From contig OX457070.1 in the NCBI GenBank assembly GCA_949752795.1, positions 27,924,588 to 27,988,587 on the forward strand: DNA of 64,000 bases, given 5' to 3'. A model generated the notes under the pieces. That model had not been told where the DNA came from and searched no databases. It was given only the letters and a program-made list of their open reading frames with translations. Both the position numbers and the translations under genes were made by a program. Shown in pieces: positions 23,770 through 38,556 of the stretch. This DNA comes from Hyperoodon ampullatus (taxonomy: Eukaryota; Chordata; Mammalia; Artiodactyla; Ziphiidae). The number at the start of each line of letters is the position of its first letter. Position 1 is the stretch's first letter.

Positions 23770-25405
23770 GCAGACTTTCTTTGAATGCCTCCTCTAAGTC
23801 AGGCCCTGTGCTGGTCACTGGGGACACAAAGAGGAATGAGCCCTAGTCACTGCCCTGAGCCTAGTTTAGGAAAGATGCTGGCATTTACAGAGGCAGCACG
23901 ACTTAAGGCAAGCGCAGTGACCAAGATAGAGACAGGACTTGCAGAAGAAGTGGAGGAGCCAGGGCAAAATCCTAGAAGGAGGTGACCACATCTAGGCTGA
24001 GTCTTAAAGAATGACTGGGAGCTGGCCAGAAGGTGCTCCCAGCAGAAAGCGTGCTGGGGTGGGGCCCTGGAGAGCCATAGAAGCGGGAGAAATGGAGAGC
24101 TGGGGGCTTCTGAGGATGCTTAGCACCAGAGAACTATAAAGCAGCTATGAAGCTCTTGTCTCAGCAGCAGCGAGGCCCAGGACTGAACACCAGAAATGTC
24201 CCCAAGGAAGTGGCAGAAAGGTGAAAGAGATGAGCGCGTGAGAAAGAAGCAGAAACCAGCCCTAAATGTCAGAGGGAAGCCCCTGTAAGCACATCTCTGG
24301 AAGAGTTTTGAGGATCCCGAGCCTAACCCAACACCCAAGTTTGTTCTCTTGCTCTCAAGGCTAATATTTGATTGATGGTTTTAAAAAAAATAAAAGCCTC
24401 CCCAAATGCCACCCCCTCCCCAGTGAATAAACAGGTTGTGGGCCTGAGCACAAGTACTGTCTACACAGGCTGGGAGGCTCTGCCTCCGGGCAGCCCAGAA
24501 GCTCTGAGAGCCCCAAGTGCCAGGGGTACGGCCAGCATCAAGAGAAGCTGAGATGAGGGTGACAACCTGGAACAGAGGGTGACAACTTGGAACAGAGCTA
24601 TTCAAGGCTGGTGCCCACAGTGAGGCCTTTTTCCATCTCCGCTGCAGGAAGGACTGGGTGGTCTCAGCCATACAGGACTCTGAGCCACCCCAGGGCCCAA
24701 GGTGAAGAGAGTGCTCCCCCCTCAATGAGAGATGCCACAGACCTCTTGCCATGCTGTTTGGCACTGGTGTCTGGGTCGCCAGCTCGCCCTGTTGTGGAGC
24801 ACATAGCCAGGGGCTGCCTCTTACCTGCCGACAGGGTTGGACACCCTCGCAGTAAGGCCCCTCTCCTGGCCCCCTTCCTCTCCTGCAGGTGGAGGGAATG
24901 GGGTGAGAGGGACCACTGGCTTGGACACAGACCCCTCCTTCAAGCTGCCTGCCACGTGTCACAGAGCACAAGCCCATAGACGAATCTCCCCCCAAGGAGG
25001 GCCCTAGCTGGGTAAGGCGATGGGGCTGGGACACCCCAGAGGCTACCGGTCACTCCCCACCCTGTCCTCCTTCTCTCTCGTTCGCTCCTTCCACCCTGAT
25101 TTCCTGGGTGATTTCCAGGAGAGAGCCCCCCAGGTAGTGGGGCCATTTTTCTCATATGCTTTGGGGGAAATGAGTGGGTCTTGACCAGAAGACCACACAC
25201 AGCCTCCTCTGCAACCCTCAACCTGCTCCCAACCGGACTGAAAGCTCCTAACTGGAGCCGTCCATCTACAAGGTGTCCAGCCACCAGGCTGCAGAGAGAG
25301 TGTCCTATGGAGGCCGTGTGATAAGGAAGGGAAGGCAAGGGGCAGGGAGAGGGCAAGCCAGTCAGCTCTCGGAAGGAGCCAGTGTCTGTCCCCGGGGACC
25401 CATCA

Positions 25406-27702
<2,297 letters not shown>

Positions 27703-27840
27703 TCAGCTTCCCAGGCACCATCTTCCCCAGGATCACAATTCTAGCACCTCGGCCCAGGGTTCAGGTGATCCTGTTGCAAATGAGCCCCAAGGCACCCCTC
27801 CTCCCACCAACGAGCTTCTCAGGGTGACCCCGTCCCTGTC

Positions 27841-27886
27841 ACATACACGTGTGCACACACGTGCACACACGTGCACACATATGCAC
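27841..27886. repeat. CACGTG-containing alternating purine-pyrimidine repeat
   Basis: Degenerate CA repeat punctuated by regularly spaced acacgtgcac units. It alternates purine and pyrimidine almost throughout. Confidence 0.85.
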
Positions 27887-28319
27887 TGCCCCGTCCAACC
27901 TGACACGTCCACTTCAGTCCCTCTCAGTCCCGAGAGGACCACATGCCCTCCTGCTAGCCTGGTTCTCCTGCCTCCTGGCTCAGACCCTCCCAACTTACCA
28001 CCCGCCCTGGTGTTCCATCTCCAGCTCCAAACTCACACCTGTCCTGAGGTGTGACACATTCTGAACAGAACACTTGCACTGTGGGCCAGAAGGGGTATTT
28101 ACAAATAGGAGAAGGGGACAGAAAGGCCCACCATCCACGGGCACCAAAGGGCCTACTGGGGAGGCTCCTTCACACCATGGACCAGAGGTGAGCGTGGCCT
28201 GTGTCAACCCTACCTGCTATGGGTTTGCCAAAAAGACTTGGGCAAGAGTCCTGAAGAAATACATAGGGAAGCAGGCAGGGCAATGGAGGCAGGTATTACT
28301 GTGGATTAGACAACTACCA

Positions 28320-28545
28320 AGTCTGACAGTGGTTAGAAACACGGGCTCTGGGTATGGATCCTGACTCCACTACTTACTGAGTAAAATAAGTTATTTCACT
28401 TCTCTGTGGCTCAATTTTTTTCATCTATAAAATGATTATTAAAAACTATCAACCTCTAAAGGTTAGTGTGAGGCTTGGAGAAGTTAATACAACATTTAGA
28501 AGAGTGCCTGGTTCATGTAAACTCTCAATAGGAGCCCACATGGCA
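28320..28545 (+). repeat. MIR SINE
   Basis: aacacgggctctgggtatgg, tcctgactccactacttact, ctctgtggctcaattttttt and gtgcctggttcatgtaaact follow the MIR consensus. Confidence 0.85.
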
Positions 28546-29089
28546 TCTTTGTGACAACTAGAGAAGGATGACCCTTTCTTAAAACTCTTTACTTCCACGT
28601 CAGAAAATCATCATAGTTTACTAGTTTATTAGAACAAGACACTTTACTGCCACCTACTGGAAATTGTTATAATAAATAAAAATACATGATGTCTGCACTG
28701 GAAATCGCACCCCCTTAGACTCAGTGCTCTTCCGCAGTGCACAACCTGCACATCCATACATGGAGGCCCTGACACTCAGGAGATGTTAACTATAAATAGA
28801 AGGGCTGTGCTGTGTGCTTTACAGAGCTTGCCTCATGTAATTGCATTAATAAACAATGGAATCATTGGATTCATTCTTCAAGTGACTTGCTCTGGGTTCC
28901 TTCTCAAAGGATGGTGCATCCATCTACAGATGCTCTGATGCAGATGGTGGGAGCAGCTGGAGGATTGAAACACACCAGCTTCCTCCCGCCTCATCACTTC
29001 ACAGCCAATCCCAGCTGTCACTCCTGCCAATGACATACTGATGATGCTATGCTTCGTGACCTGCAGTGGTAAGAAGCTCATTTCTAGAA

Positions 29090-29300
29090 TCAAACCAGAC
29101 CCTGGTCCTAGTCCTAACCCTGCAGCTCCTGAGCTATTTGACCTTGGGCAAATAATTCAACCTCTGTGACTCAGTACCCTCATATGAAAATCCAGGATAA
29201 CAAAACTCTTACAAAATTGGTCTGAGAGCTTAACAAGAGAACAAATATAAAGAGTTTCTGGCACATAGGAGGTGCTTAGTAAACAGCAGTGACTAAAATG
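29090..29300 (+). repeat. MIR SINE
   Basis: tgacc ttgggcaaataattcaacct, ctctgtgactcagtaccctc and ggcacataggaggtgcttag follow the MIR consensus in order. Confidence 0.85.
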
Positions 29301-31149
29301 ATCACTGTATTGCTGGTGGTGCCACTGTTTCCATCACTAATGTTGTTGGTGATCCCCCAGGGACTTGAGCAGAGCTGAGCCATCAGAGGCACCTCTCAAA
29401 ACAACCGGCTTCAGAACTATCCCTACATCCCCAGAGCACAGAGTGAAGGAATTCATCATTTTCCTCCAGACCCACAATGCAGGTGACATGATATTTTTAG
29501 ACTGGCTGAGCAACGGACGCCATCAGGAGGAAGAGTGGTGAGCAGGGCTCAACTCCACGGGGCACCGTGCATGTCACAGTCCCCCCAAATGGTGCCCCTG
29601 GAGGCTGGAGGCAGAGCCCGCGGGGGCCTGGCTGCTCTCGGGATGCCTGGCTTGGCGTCCAACCTTGGCACTCCAAGGCCACCTACTGCAACAGCTGTGC
29701 AGCAGGGGTCGCCTCTTTTTAAAAGAGGTTATGCCTGAAGGCCTGCTGGTGGCCTGCTGGTGGCCTGCTCAAGGCTGATGCCCAGCCCACAGCGTACCGA
29801 GGGCCAAAAGCTCATGACGAAAGGGACAAATAGAAGACGTCAGGGAGGGAAGAGCCCTGGGCTCCTGGGTGGGGAGGCAGAAAGACCAAGCCTTTCTCAT
29901 AGGGCTGCAATGTTGTCCTGAAATCACCCAGGAAAACTCATGAATATACTTCCCCCAGAACATTCCTCTCCACGTCCCCAGACTCTGGGCAGTGTCCCTT
30001 TGATTCCTTTTTGTCCCTCACTTCCACGTCCCGCTTTCCCTCTGGGCTCCTCCAGGTCCCCTGTGAGGATATTCCTCTCCCTGTGCAGACGCCCAGGCTC
30101 CCCACCACAGGAACCTGCTTACAGAGGAGGACAGGGACCAAGAACCTGGAGAAGACTGGGCTCCAGTACCGTTTGCAGGAGGCCCTGGAGGAAGACGGCG
30201 GGTGCACACAGCTGTGGAGCGCCAGGCCCGGCCGGCAGGAAGGAGAGACAAGCAGAGACAGCGGTTAGAGGCGCATCCGCAGGGCAGCTTATGAGGCACA
30301 AGGCCCCCAGTCTCATCCCAAGGCCACCTCCATCCACCATGCCATCCTCAGGGGTCCCAGGACATCCTTGCTCCCTGCACCTCGTTGCCATTCCCCAGAA
30401 TCCCTGCCCCTGCAGGGGCTCCCCTCCACCTGCCAGCTGCCACCAAGTCCTCTGTCCCCTCCCCACTGTGCGCACCGCCCCGCCTGTAGGCACCTCTCAT
30501 TATCACTGTGCATCTATGCCGCCACGTGCTCTGGCTCCCCAACCCGGACTCATCCAGTGTGCCCCAATTTTCCACACTATCTGCTGGATTTTTTCCTTCC
30601 GCATTTAAAGACAGTCTCAAGACGGTATCTCGGGTCCATCCACACCTCTCTGTGTCCTCTCCTGCAGCCTGCCACCCTCTCCTCTCTCTCTTCCTGAAAA
30701 AGGCTGCCTCCATCCCCTGCCTCTCCCCCGCTTCCACACAGCCCTCTGCCCAGTGCACTCGCTCCGCCCCTTGCACCCCCTCCCTGGAAACTTCTCTCTC
30801 CAAAATTAACAACAACCTGCTTGTAGCCCAACCCAGAGGAAACTCACAGGCGCCTATCTCTCTCCCTACCTCAGCAGCAACTGGCCAGCTGACCTCGTCC
30901 TCCTTCCTAAAGCCGTCTGTCTAGCTCCTCACCGCTGGCCCCTCCGCCCTCTCTACCCTCCGCTGGCTGTGTCTCCCTGGCAGCCTCCCCCCTGCTCCTC
31001 TGCCCAGCCCTCCCCTAGGCTTTCCGCTCCCAAGCGTCTCCCTAAGCCCCACACTTACATTCCAACCTTACCGCTACTTCATCCATGTGTCCTCCTGGCC
31101 TCTCACACCGAGCTTGTCCCAAAATGGATTCTCTAAGATCCCACCCCCC

Positions 31150-31955
31150 CAAAACCTGCTCTCTTCAAATGTCATCTCAGAATCCAGCCCCACCATCCAC
31201 CCAGATAGCCAAGCCAAAAACGCCACGCCACCCCTGGCTCTCCTTCCCCTGGATTGATCCCCAAGCCTTAGGGCTCCATCTCCTAAATCTCTCCCAGGCC
31301 CACCCACCCATCTTCTTTCCTGGGTCTGGGTCACCACCATCTCTTGCCTGGATTCACCAGCATCATCCTAAGTGACCTCTTGCATCTGGTTTTGCACATC
31401 CCCTTCCAATGAATGTATGCTGTACTCTGCAGCCAGGGAAGACTTTCTAAGAATGCCACTCTGTTTAAAACCCACCCGCTCAGGATGAAGTCCAAACTCC
31501 TTGACGCAGCCTCCAAGACCCCTCATCTTCTAGCTCCTGTTGACCTCTCTGGTCTCGCCTCTCACCACCAACTTTCTCCTCCGGGACCCCAGGCAGTGAT
31601 GGGCCACCTCCCCAGACACGCTCAACAGCACCCCCCCCCTTCTGAATGCCAGCAGGTTGCAGGAGGCACCACACTCTCTTTACCTGCGAGTTTGGAGCTC
31701 GCTGGTCCCTCTGTCTGAAAGGCTCTTCTGCCCACTTCATCTGCCTACCTCCTACGTGGACTTCAGGTCCACTTAAGTGTTCCTTGGAGCCCCAGGTTTA
31801 AGTTAAGCATCCCACGGTTCCCAGAGCAACTTGTCCCATTGAAAGACATCACCCTGGGTCATTTCTGTGTGTTCATTTGTCTGTGTCCCTTGTGAAACCA
31901 GCAATTCTGCACCCAGGGACAACAGCTAAATCCCGTGTCCAATAAATAAAGGCTT
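31150..31955 (+). repeat. Ancient LINE 3' region
   Basis: ctcttgcctggattcaccag, caggatgaagtccaaactcc and cgtgtccaataaataaaggc match successive parts of an ancient LINE 3' consensus. It is diverged, with internal losses. Confidence 0.6.
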
Positions 31956-32039
31956 ACGAACAGATTATTGAAGGCAGGGAGGGAGGGATGGCAGAGGGCG
32001 AATGGATGGGGGGATAAGGGGACAAAGAACCGACTCCGA

Positions 32040-32280
32040 CATACTCTCCCATCCTTCCCAACGCTCTCGCCTGTGTCAGTCTTGCATCCTCACCAACCCC
32101 TCCTTTCCCCGTGCCTGCTCATTCCTCCCTCTGCTTGAATGGGCTTCCTTTGCCATCTTCCAGAATCTACCCCATCTTTCAGGGCCTAGGTCAAACTCTA
32201 CATCCTCCAGAAAATCTCCCCAACCACTCCAGAAACCCTTTACAACCCTACTCTCTGACTTCTTTTACCTCTAATTAAGC
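32040..32280 (+). repeat. Ancient LINE fragment (L2-like)
   Basis: ctgcttgaatgggcttcctt and tcagggcctaggtcaaactc are typical L2-type 3' text. Confidence 0.5.
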
Positions 32281-33609
32281 GATCCTGGGCTCTGGTTTCC
32301 CAAGGTCCTGACTGGTCTCCCACATCTCACGCTTGGGAGTCCTGTGGCACCAGCCAGATGGCCACTCCTGTGCCCAAGTTTCTCAATTTTTTCTGGTCCA
32401 GCCCATCTGAGAGGCATGATATCTCCTTCCAGGACAGTGACTCTCAGTGGGTTGGGCTGCAGCGACCCCTATCAGCACTGCCAGGCTGGGAGGGGTGGGT
32501 GTAGACTGAAAGCACCGCCAGGACATCCTGATTCACTGTCCCGTGTGTGACAGGGGACTCCGAGGACCACAGACCTCAGGGGCAGCCACACAACAGAGGG
32601 CTAATAAGATGACCCCTTCCATGGTGGGGTCCATCCCTTCCGTGTTCCTCCCCACCCACCCTGAATGCAGGGCAGACGTGGGGCTGCTACACTGACGGGG
32701 CTCTACAGGTGTGCAGGGCGCTTACCGAGACAGCTCAGACCAAGAGGACAGGGACACAAGGACAAATGAGGCTCTCTCCCCACTTTAAGCAGAATCCACC
32801 GCCTGCCTCCTTTCATCTATCCGTCCTGCTGGCCAGTTCAGTACAGGGAACTGAGGCCCCTGAGCCATGAGGGGGGCTTCCTCTCCCAGTCCCAGGGGCC
32901 ACCACACTAGACAGACGTGCATTCCCAGGGCTGGGGCAAGTGTGGGCAGGCCCCTCCAGACACCTAGGTCAGTGTTGCCACCAGTAGCCCACAGACCCCC
33001 TCCTCACACAGCAGGGCACAGTCAGGTGACCCTCTGGACACTCAGATCCTAGCTCCTCGGGGAGCTCCATGTGGGCGCAGCCGGGCGGGCTGGGAGGGCT
33101 CCACTGTCTGCCTGCCCCACCCAGCTCGTTAGGAACAACATGCTGCTCTAATTACACTTCCCAGGAAAAAACAGTGTTTTAAATTAAAGCCTTGGGGGAG
33201 GGATAGGGGGATGGGGGATCACTGGGCTTATTTTCCTGATTGCAAAACACCAAATTTTTCCTTCTGGAGGATTTGGGGGTGCAGGAGACTACCTCATGTA
33301 CATCTCAGACTAAAAGCCATAGCCTGTTGCCTGGATTAGGAAGGGGATGGAGTGACATCTGGTTGGCCCCCAACTCACAGCAAAAAAGGCACGGAGGACG
33401 CTCTCCTTTCAACCAGGGCATGCCTCCACGGAGCATGTCAGGGGCATCAGAACCAAGGGCGATACTCCGAACCACGCCCCCTTAGGTGCTCAGGACCACA
33501 AGTCCCTGCTCCCACCTAAAGGGTTCCCAGATGGGGTCTTCCTCTGCACAGGCTCCACATCCTAGGAGCCCTCAATTATTAAGGAATCTGCCATCATCTC
33601 TTCTGCTGT

Positions 33610-33652
33610 TTGTGTGTGTGTGTGTGTGCGTGTGTGCGTGCGGGTGTGCAGG
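33610..33652. repeat. (TG)n microsatellite, imperfect
   Basis: TG run with interspersed GC steps. Confidence 0.93.
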
Positions 33653-34399
33653 CGTGCATGCTCTCTTGAGTGTACATATTTGCACACACTCACACATGCC
33701 TGTGCACTCTCCATTTCTCAGGAAATCTAAAATTGCAGTTTCTTTGAACTCATTCCCCTTGGCAGCGCAGACCGCCTTTGTTCTCCAGACAAAAAGGAAA
33801 AGAAACGAGACAGAGGGCTCAGAAGAGGCGGGGAGAAGGAGGGAGAGAGGGAGCCTGGGCCAAGGAGCAAACAGAGGAAAAGGGAAATGCGAAGGGAGAG
33901 CTGGACAAGGGGAAGAGAAAGGCTCAGGAAGAGGGGCAACAGCAAGCGACAGGCAGAAAGACAGGCTGGGAGCTGGAAAGAAACCCTCCCCTCCACCCGT
34001 GAGGACCCAGGTCTCCCAGACACCAAAGCCTCAAAGACACAACGCAACGGTCCCCCTTCCCGACCAAGAGCCCCCGGAGAGGGATGCTCCAGGTGGGCAA
34101 ACAGCCTGGGGGAGGGGAAATCTCGTTGCCCACCAAACTGGCCCCACGCGGTGACACGCACCCCCAGCCCGAGGCACGGCCACCTGGACCCCCAGAGAGA
34201 GCTCAGAGTCCCCTCTTCCAGGAAGCCATCCCTACTGTCCTCCATCTGCTCTAGGGGCGCTCAGCCCGGGTAGATACCTTTCACCTCATTCATGACACTG
34301 TCTCCCACACAGGCGTGGGCTGTGTGCTGGCCAGAAGGCAGTCCCCACCGGAGAGGCCATCCTTACACCATGCTTCCGAGTCACTTGCCCCTCTCCATT

Positions 34400-34600
34400 C
34401 CCTCTCTAGCCTAGGCCCCCATCACCACATCTGTCTCAAAAGCCTCCTAGCTGGTCTCTCCTACCCCTCGCTCCCCATCCCACACCTCTCTGCAGCCAGA
34501 CGGCTTCCTAAAACACCCATCTGCCCTCTCTGCTCCCAGACTTTTGAGGGCCCCCGTGGCCAGTGGCCCAGAAGCTAAGCTCCCGGCATGGCTTTTCACA
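34400..34600 (+). repeat. Ancient LINE fragment
   Basis: catctgtctcaaaagcctcc, tagctggtctctcctacccc and gcagccagacggcttcctaa follow the ancient LINE consensus seen at 3347-3600. Confidence 0.5.
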
Positions 34601-36277
34601 GCCCTCCAGGATGGCTGGAGCGCTCTTCACAGGGATCAGGCCGGGAGTCTGGAGGGGGCTGAATGAGGGATACCAGGCAGGAGCTCGGCCGCAGCAAAGA
34701 AGACAGAAAAATCTTGCTAAGGCGTCAGGCTTCCAGCAGGACCAGCTGCGGCAGCAGCAAGACTAACCTGCCTCCACCCCGCCCCTGGGGATTCTTAAAA
34801 CCAAATAGGACCCAGGACCTCGGCATGAGTCTTAGCCTTCAAGTGCAGGGAAGAAAGAGGCTGAGCTATGGGCCCCAGGGCCAGGGCGGGAGCCCTCTGG
34901 GGATGAAGGGGTCACAAGGTCACCTTCTGGAGTGGTTCCCTGGACCAGCTGATGCTCCATCCATCCTACTGGTCCTGGGACCCTTTGAACATGCTGGCCC
35001 AGCCCTGTGCCCAGCAGACCCCCAGGACTTGCTCTCCTCTGGCCCTGCTGACCCACACCCACCTCAGCCTGTGGCCGGCTGGCCCTGCGGCAGGGCACTT
35101 GGCCCTCGTCAGGCTCTGGCCCCAAAGCTGCAGATTTTGATTTGCTTCCTGACAACAAGACCACAGCCAGATCCCTGCTCTTGGAATCTGAGCCTTCACT
35201 GTTATATATTACAAATCCAGTTATTAAGGATTTTAACTTTTTTTAATAACTCATCCCTGGGCTGGGTCTTCTTCAGAGCAGGCTGTGGGTTTTGGCCACA
35301 GAATGCTCTCAATCAAGAGAGAGGGCTCCGTGCTGCTTCCCTGGACAGGACTCTGGTCCCCTTTCCAAATCGGCAGTCTTTCGCAACTGCAGCCAGAAGC
35401 AGGAGGCTGCCTGTCAGGCGCAATTGCGGCCAGCTCACTTGGCGGACCCCACCTCGGTCTGGGAGCTGAAGGAAGTGAGGTAAGGGGCGCGGGGCCGGCG
35501 GATCCCACATCCTGACCCTGCACTTCAAGTCCAAATTGCACTGAAAATGTCAAATGGTGTTCGCTCGCAGCCTGGGGATTCCCTGACGGCAGGAAGTGGC
35601 TGCCCTTTTCCCAACCCCCATCTGACCAGGGCTCTCCTTCCTGTCTCTCTGCCTGGGCCTTTGCCTCAGCTCACTCTTGAGGACCTGCTCACAGATGTGC
35701 AGGAGGCCATAAGGAAATGTGCTTTTCATCCCTCATAGCAAAGGGCATAGCCTTGCTTCATTTGGATGCAAACCCCAAACTTCTCCCAGAAGCTAGGAAT
35801 CCCCAGCCTGCCCCGTTCCCTAAAGCAGCCAGGCCCCAACCTGGTGCTTGGTCCCTTGGGCCAGAGGCACGTTCCCCACCTTCTTCCTAAGTGCTACGAC
35901 AATGTTTGGCTAACGCCACCTCCACCAGCAAGGCTTCCTTGACTACTCTGGCCCCTTATGAACATTTTATTCTTGAAAACATGCCACTTGGTACTCAGCC
36001 AGTTGAGGCTCTGTACTGCTGTCCCGGGGATCTGGGCAAATGTGGCTTCCAACATAGCAGCAATCCACCTAAGAGCCAGACTCACACAAGGACACACCCC
36101 AGGCAGCCCTGGATCCACGCAGAGTGTGGGAAATTAAATCCAGACAGGGGTCCATGTGACAGAGGCACACTGGAGTACCAGGAACGAGGAAGACTCCAGG
36201 GCATGGCCTTCACCTTCCCTCTGCCTCTGCCCACCTATTCCCCAGCCACAGGCCACAGCTGTGAGGGGCCGGCTCAC

Positions 36278-36307
36278 CTCTTCCAGGATCCCTGACGTAT
36301 CCTGCAC
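36278..36307 (-). CDS. DYSF: Dysferlin exon 36: second 30-nt linker exon
   Basis: A second 30-nt exon, encoding VQDTSGILEE, phase 0 at both ends. Donor gtgagccggc; the acceptor tgtggtccag sits behind a purine-interrupted, weak pyrimidine tract. The human counterpart is VQETSRILDE from memory: three changes in ten residues (E to D, R to G, D to E). The Ile aligns with human I1298, a reported exon 36 variant position. It continues the acidic linker into exon 37 ([11 protein letters not shown]). Small size plus a weak acceptor suggest that inclusion depends on splicing enhancers; that part is inference. Confidence 0.92.
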
Positions 36308-37159
36308 CTGGACCACACCATGGGACAGTCCACATCCAGGAGACGGTGGAGGGAGGAGAGGAAGGAGGGTAAAAGTTTACCGTTAGTGACAAAGACCATT
36401 AGGCTGGGGCAGAGATCAACACCCCAGATGTCTCCCTACAAGGAGCAAACAGAAACCACTTCCCATCTAGGGTGAGGGTGATGTGCTTCCCAGACGCGCC
36501 CTCTACGTGGTCCCTGAGAAAGAAGGTACAACACACGTTGATTCAGAGGGAGTGGTGGGAGAGGCCAAAGCATAAGCCTGGAGCCCAGGCATCTCTAGAA
36601 GTGACAGGAGAAAGGAGACTGACTAACAGACAGGTGCTGGGAAGGTCCCGGACCCTGTGTAACAGCCCCAGGACGCAGTCAGGCCTGAATCCCTGGAGCC
36701 ACTGCTGGAGATGTGGACTTGGAGAACCAGGGAGAAGCAACCTACCTGCCCAGGGCTGGCAGAGCTGAGAGCAGAAGCTTGGAGTGGACAGGGAGCAGGA
36801 AAGGGAGAGGGAGAGAGACTAGAAGGGGTGGGAGGAGAGGCAGAGGGTGGAGTGGGGGCAGGGGGCAGGGAGGGCTCGTACTGTAAGGACCGTCTGCAGA
36901 TTGCCTGGGCTCCCTGCCTCCTAAGGGGAGAAGCATCCAAACAGAGCCCAAACGACCACTTCTCCAAGCTGCAGCTGAGCCTGGCCGGGCATAGGATTCC
37001 TGAATCAAATTAGCCTGGGTACCAGTAAAGGGTTTACATTTTTCATGACCCCCAGGAGAAGGAAGGAGATCAGGGCAAAGGGAATGAAGTCCCCATAACT
37101 AGTAGAGGAAATAAAACCGGATCTTAGTGGGAACACTGAGTTGGGAACTACGGTCTAAA

Positions 37160-37330
37160 TCAGAGCTTCTGAAACGTGAGCGTGCGTCCGAATCCCCTGG
37201 AGGGCTCGATAATACCCAGGTTTCTGTGCTGCCCTCAGAGTTGGCTTCATAGTAGGTTTGAAGTGGGACCCAAGTTTGGCATTTCTAACAATACCTCGGG
37301 TGATGCCATGCTGAGAACCACTGGCCTAAG
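37160..37330 (+). mobile_element. hAT-type MITE (MER5A/MER20-like)
   Basis: Runs from agagcttctgaaacgtgagc to gatgccatgctgagaaccac. The tgagaaccac end mirrors the usual ggttctca start of this nonautonomous hAT group, and the centre (gggacccaagtttggcattt) fits it. Confidence 0.6.
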
Positions 37331-37334
37331 TCGA

Positions 37335-37508
37335 TGGTTCTCAGCCCAGGCTGCACATTCAAACCTCCTGGGCAGCTTTGAAAGATACAAAGGCCTGAGC
37401 CACACCCTGAAAGATGGGATTTCATTTGGTCTAGGGTGGGGCCTGAGCACTGCTGACTTTTAAAGCTGCCCAAGGGATTCCAACATGCAGCCCAGCTGAG
37501 AGCCACTG
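37335..37508 (+). mobile_element. hAT-type MITE, second copy
   Basis: Starts ggttctcagcccaggctgca and ends agctgagagccactgg, so its ends form an imperfect inverted repeat. The centre (ggtggggcctgagcactgct) is typical of the group. It begins only a few bases after the previous MITE. Confidence 0.65.
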
Positions 37509-37715
37509 GGCTGGATGACCTTCCATCTGAGTCTGTGATTCTTGGACTTCTCAGGGGAGAAGGGCAGGAAAGCCAGAGCTGGGCAGGGACCCCAGCCCCT
37601 ACCCACCCTGCCCCTGTGGCCCCAGCAGAGCCTTGCTTGGCTTGAAGGCAGGATGGTGGTGGTGTAGCCTGGGAGGGGGCAAGTCTGAAGAAGCAAAGGT
37701 AAGAGCAAGACTTAC

Positions 37716-37745
37716 CTCAAAACCAGGAATATGGTAGATGGCCGG
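37716..37745 (-). CDS. DYSF: Dysferlin exon 35: 30-nt linker exon
   Basis: A 30-nt exon encoding PAIYHIPGFE, phase 0 at both ends. Acceptor ttcaccctag has a good pyrimidine tract and donor is gtaagtcttg. It lies 811 nt after exon 34 and 1,408 nt before exon 36. The ten residues form the linker between C2D and C2E. The human counterpart is PAIHHIPGFE from memory, one substitution (H to Y). It was identified by position, frame, splice sites and near-identity to human dysferlin, since it is too short to be found by open-reading-frame length. Confidence 0.93.
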
Positions 37746-38556
37746 CTAGGGTGAAGAAACAGAGCTTTGGTTAAGTGCCTGTCACCCAAGGCCCCACCAC
37801 CTTTCTGCCCTGGCCAGGCAAACACATCTCCAACCACAAAATGACACTCATGGAATATGTCTGTGATCAGACAGTCCAGGGATTTGCAGACTCTTCCTTG
37901 GCGGACTAGGGACTCCTGGGAGGTGCCTGGTAAGCGAGTGCAGGGGAAGCCAGGTTGGCAGTATGCCGTGTCCCCTCCAGACACTTCAGCCAGAGTAGCC
38001 TCACTTCTAGCTGGCTTACATATTAGGGTTCACATCACACTAAGAGCAAGTCTGAAGATGTGGCTCTAATCCAAACCCCCTATTTTACAGCAGGGAATTG
38101 GCTGGCTGAGGCTATGGCAGAGTCAACACTGCAACACGGGTTCCTGCCCTCACCTGTCCCTGGAGTCCCCTGCCCCAGACAATTAAGCACCCTAGCCAGA
38201 TCACAGAGGTCCCCCTTCCAGAAACCACGTCAGGATATAACCCAGAGAAAAATACATCCAATGGCCAGAGGACGCAGACATAGTAACACAGTTCAGATTT
38301 CAGCTTTCTGCCCCAGTGTTAGATTGTGTCCTGATTTGGGGCTCAGAAAAGATGGGCAAAACCGGTTCCAGTAGGAGGCCCAACATCCAGAGGTGGCCCT
38401 TCAGTGCTCTCCACTAAGTGCAGGCCCTTGGTGGGGGAAGAAGAATGTATCTAAGCCCCCTCCTCTCTATCAGACCATCCCCTGCCTGAGCCCTCACCCT
38501 CCACCACCAGAAGCTCCCTGCCGGGCCTCCTGGATCTGGATGTGGACCAGCCTCAC
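37746..38556 (-). other. Intron 34
   Basis: 811 nt of unique sequence. No repeat or exon is recognised. Confidence 0.9.

Larger units (their letters stand above)
36308..37715 (-). other. Intron 35
   Basis: 1,408 nt. The half near exon 35 holds two hAT-type MITEs; the rest is unique sequence with nothing recognised. Confidence 0.88.
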
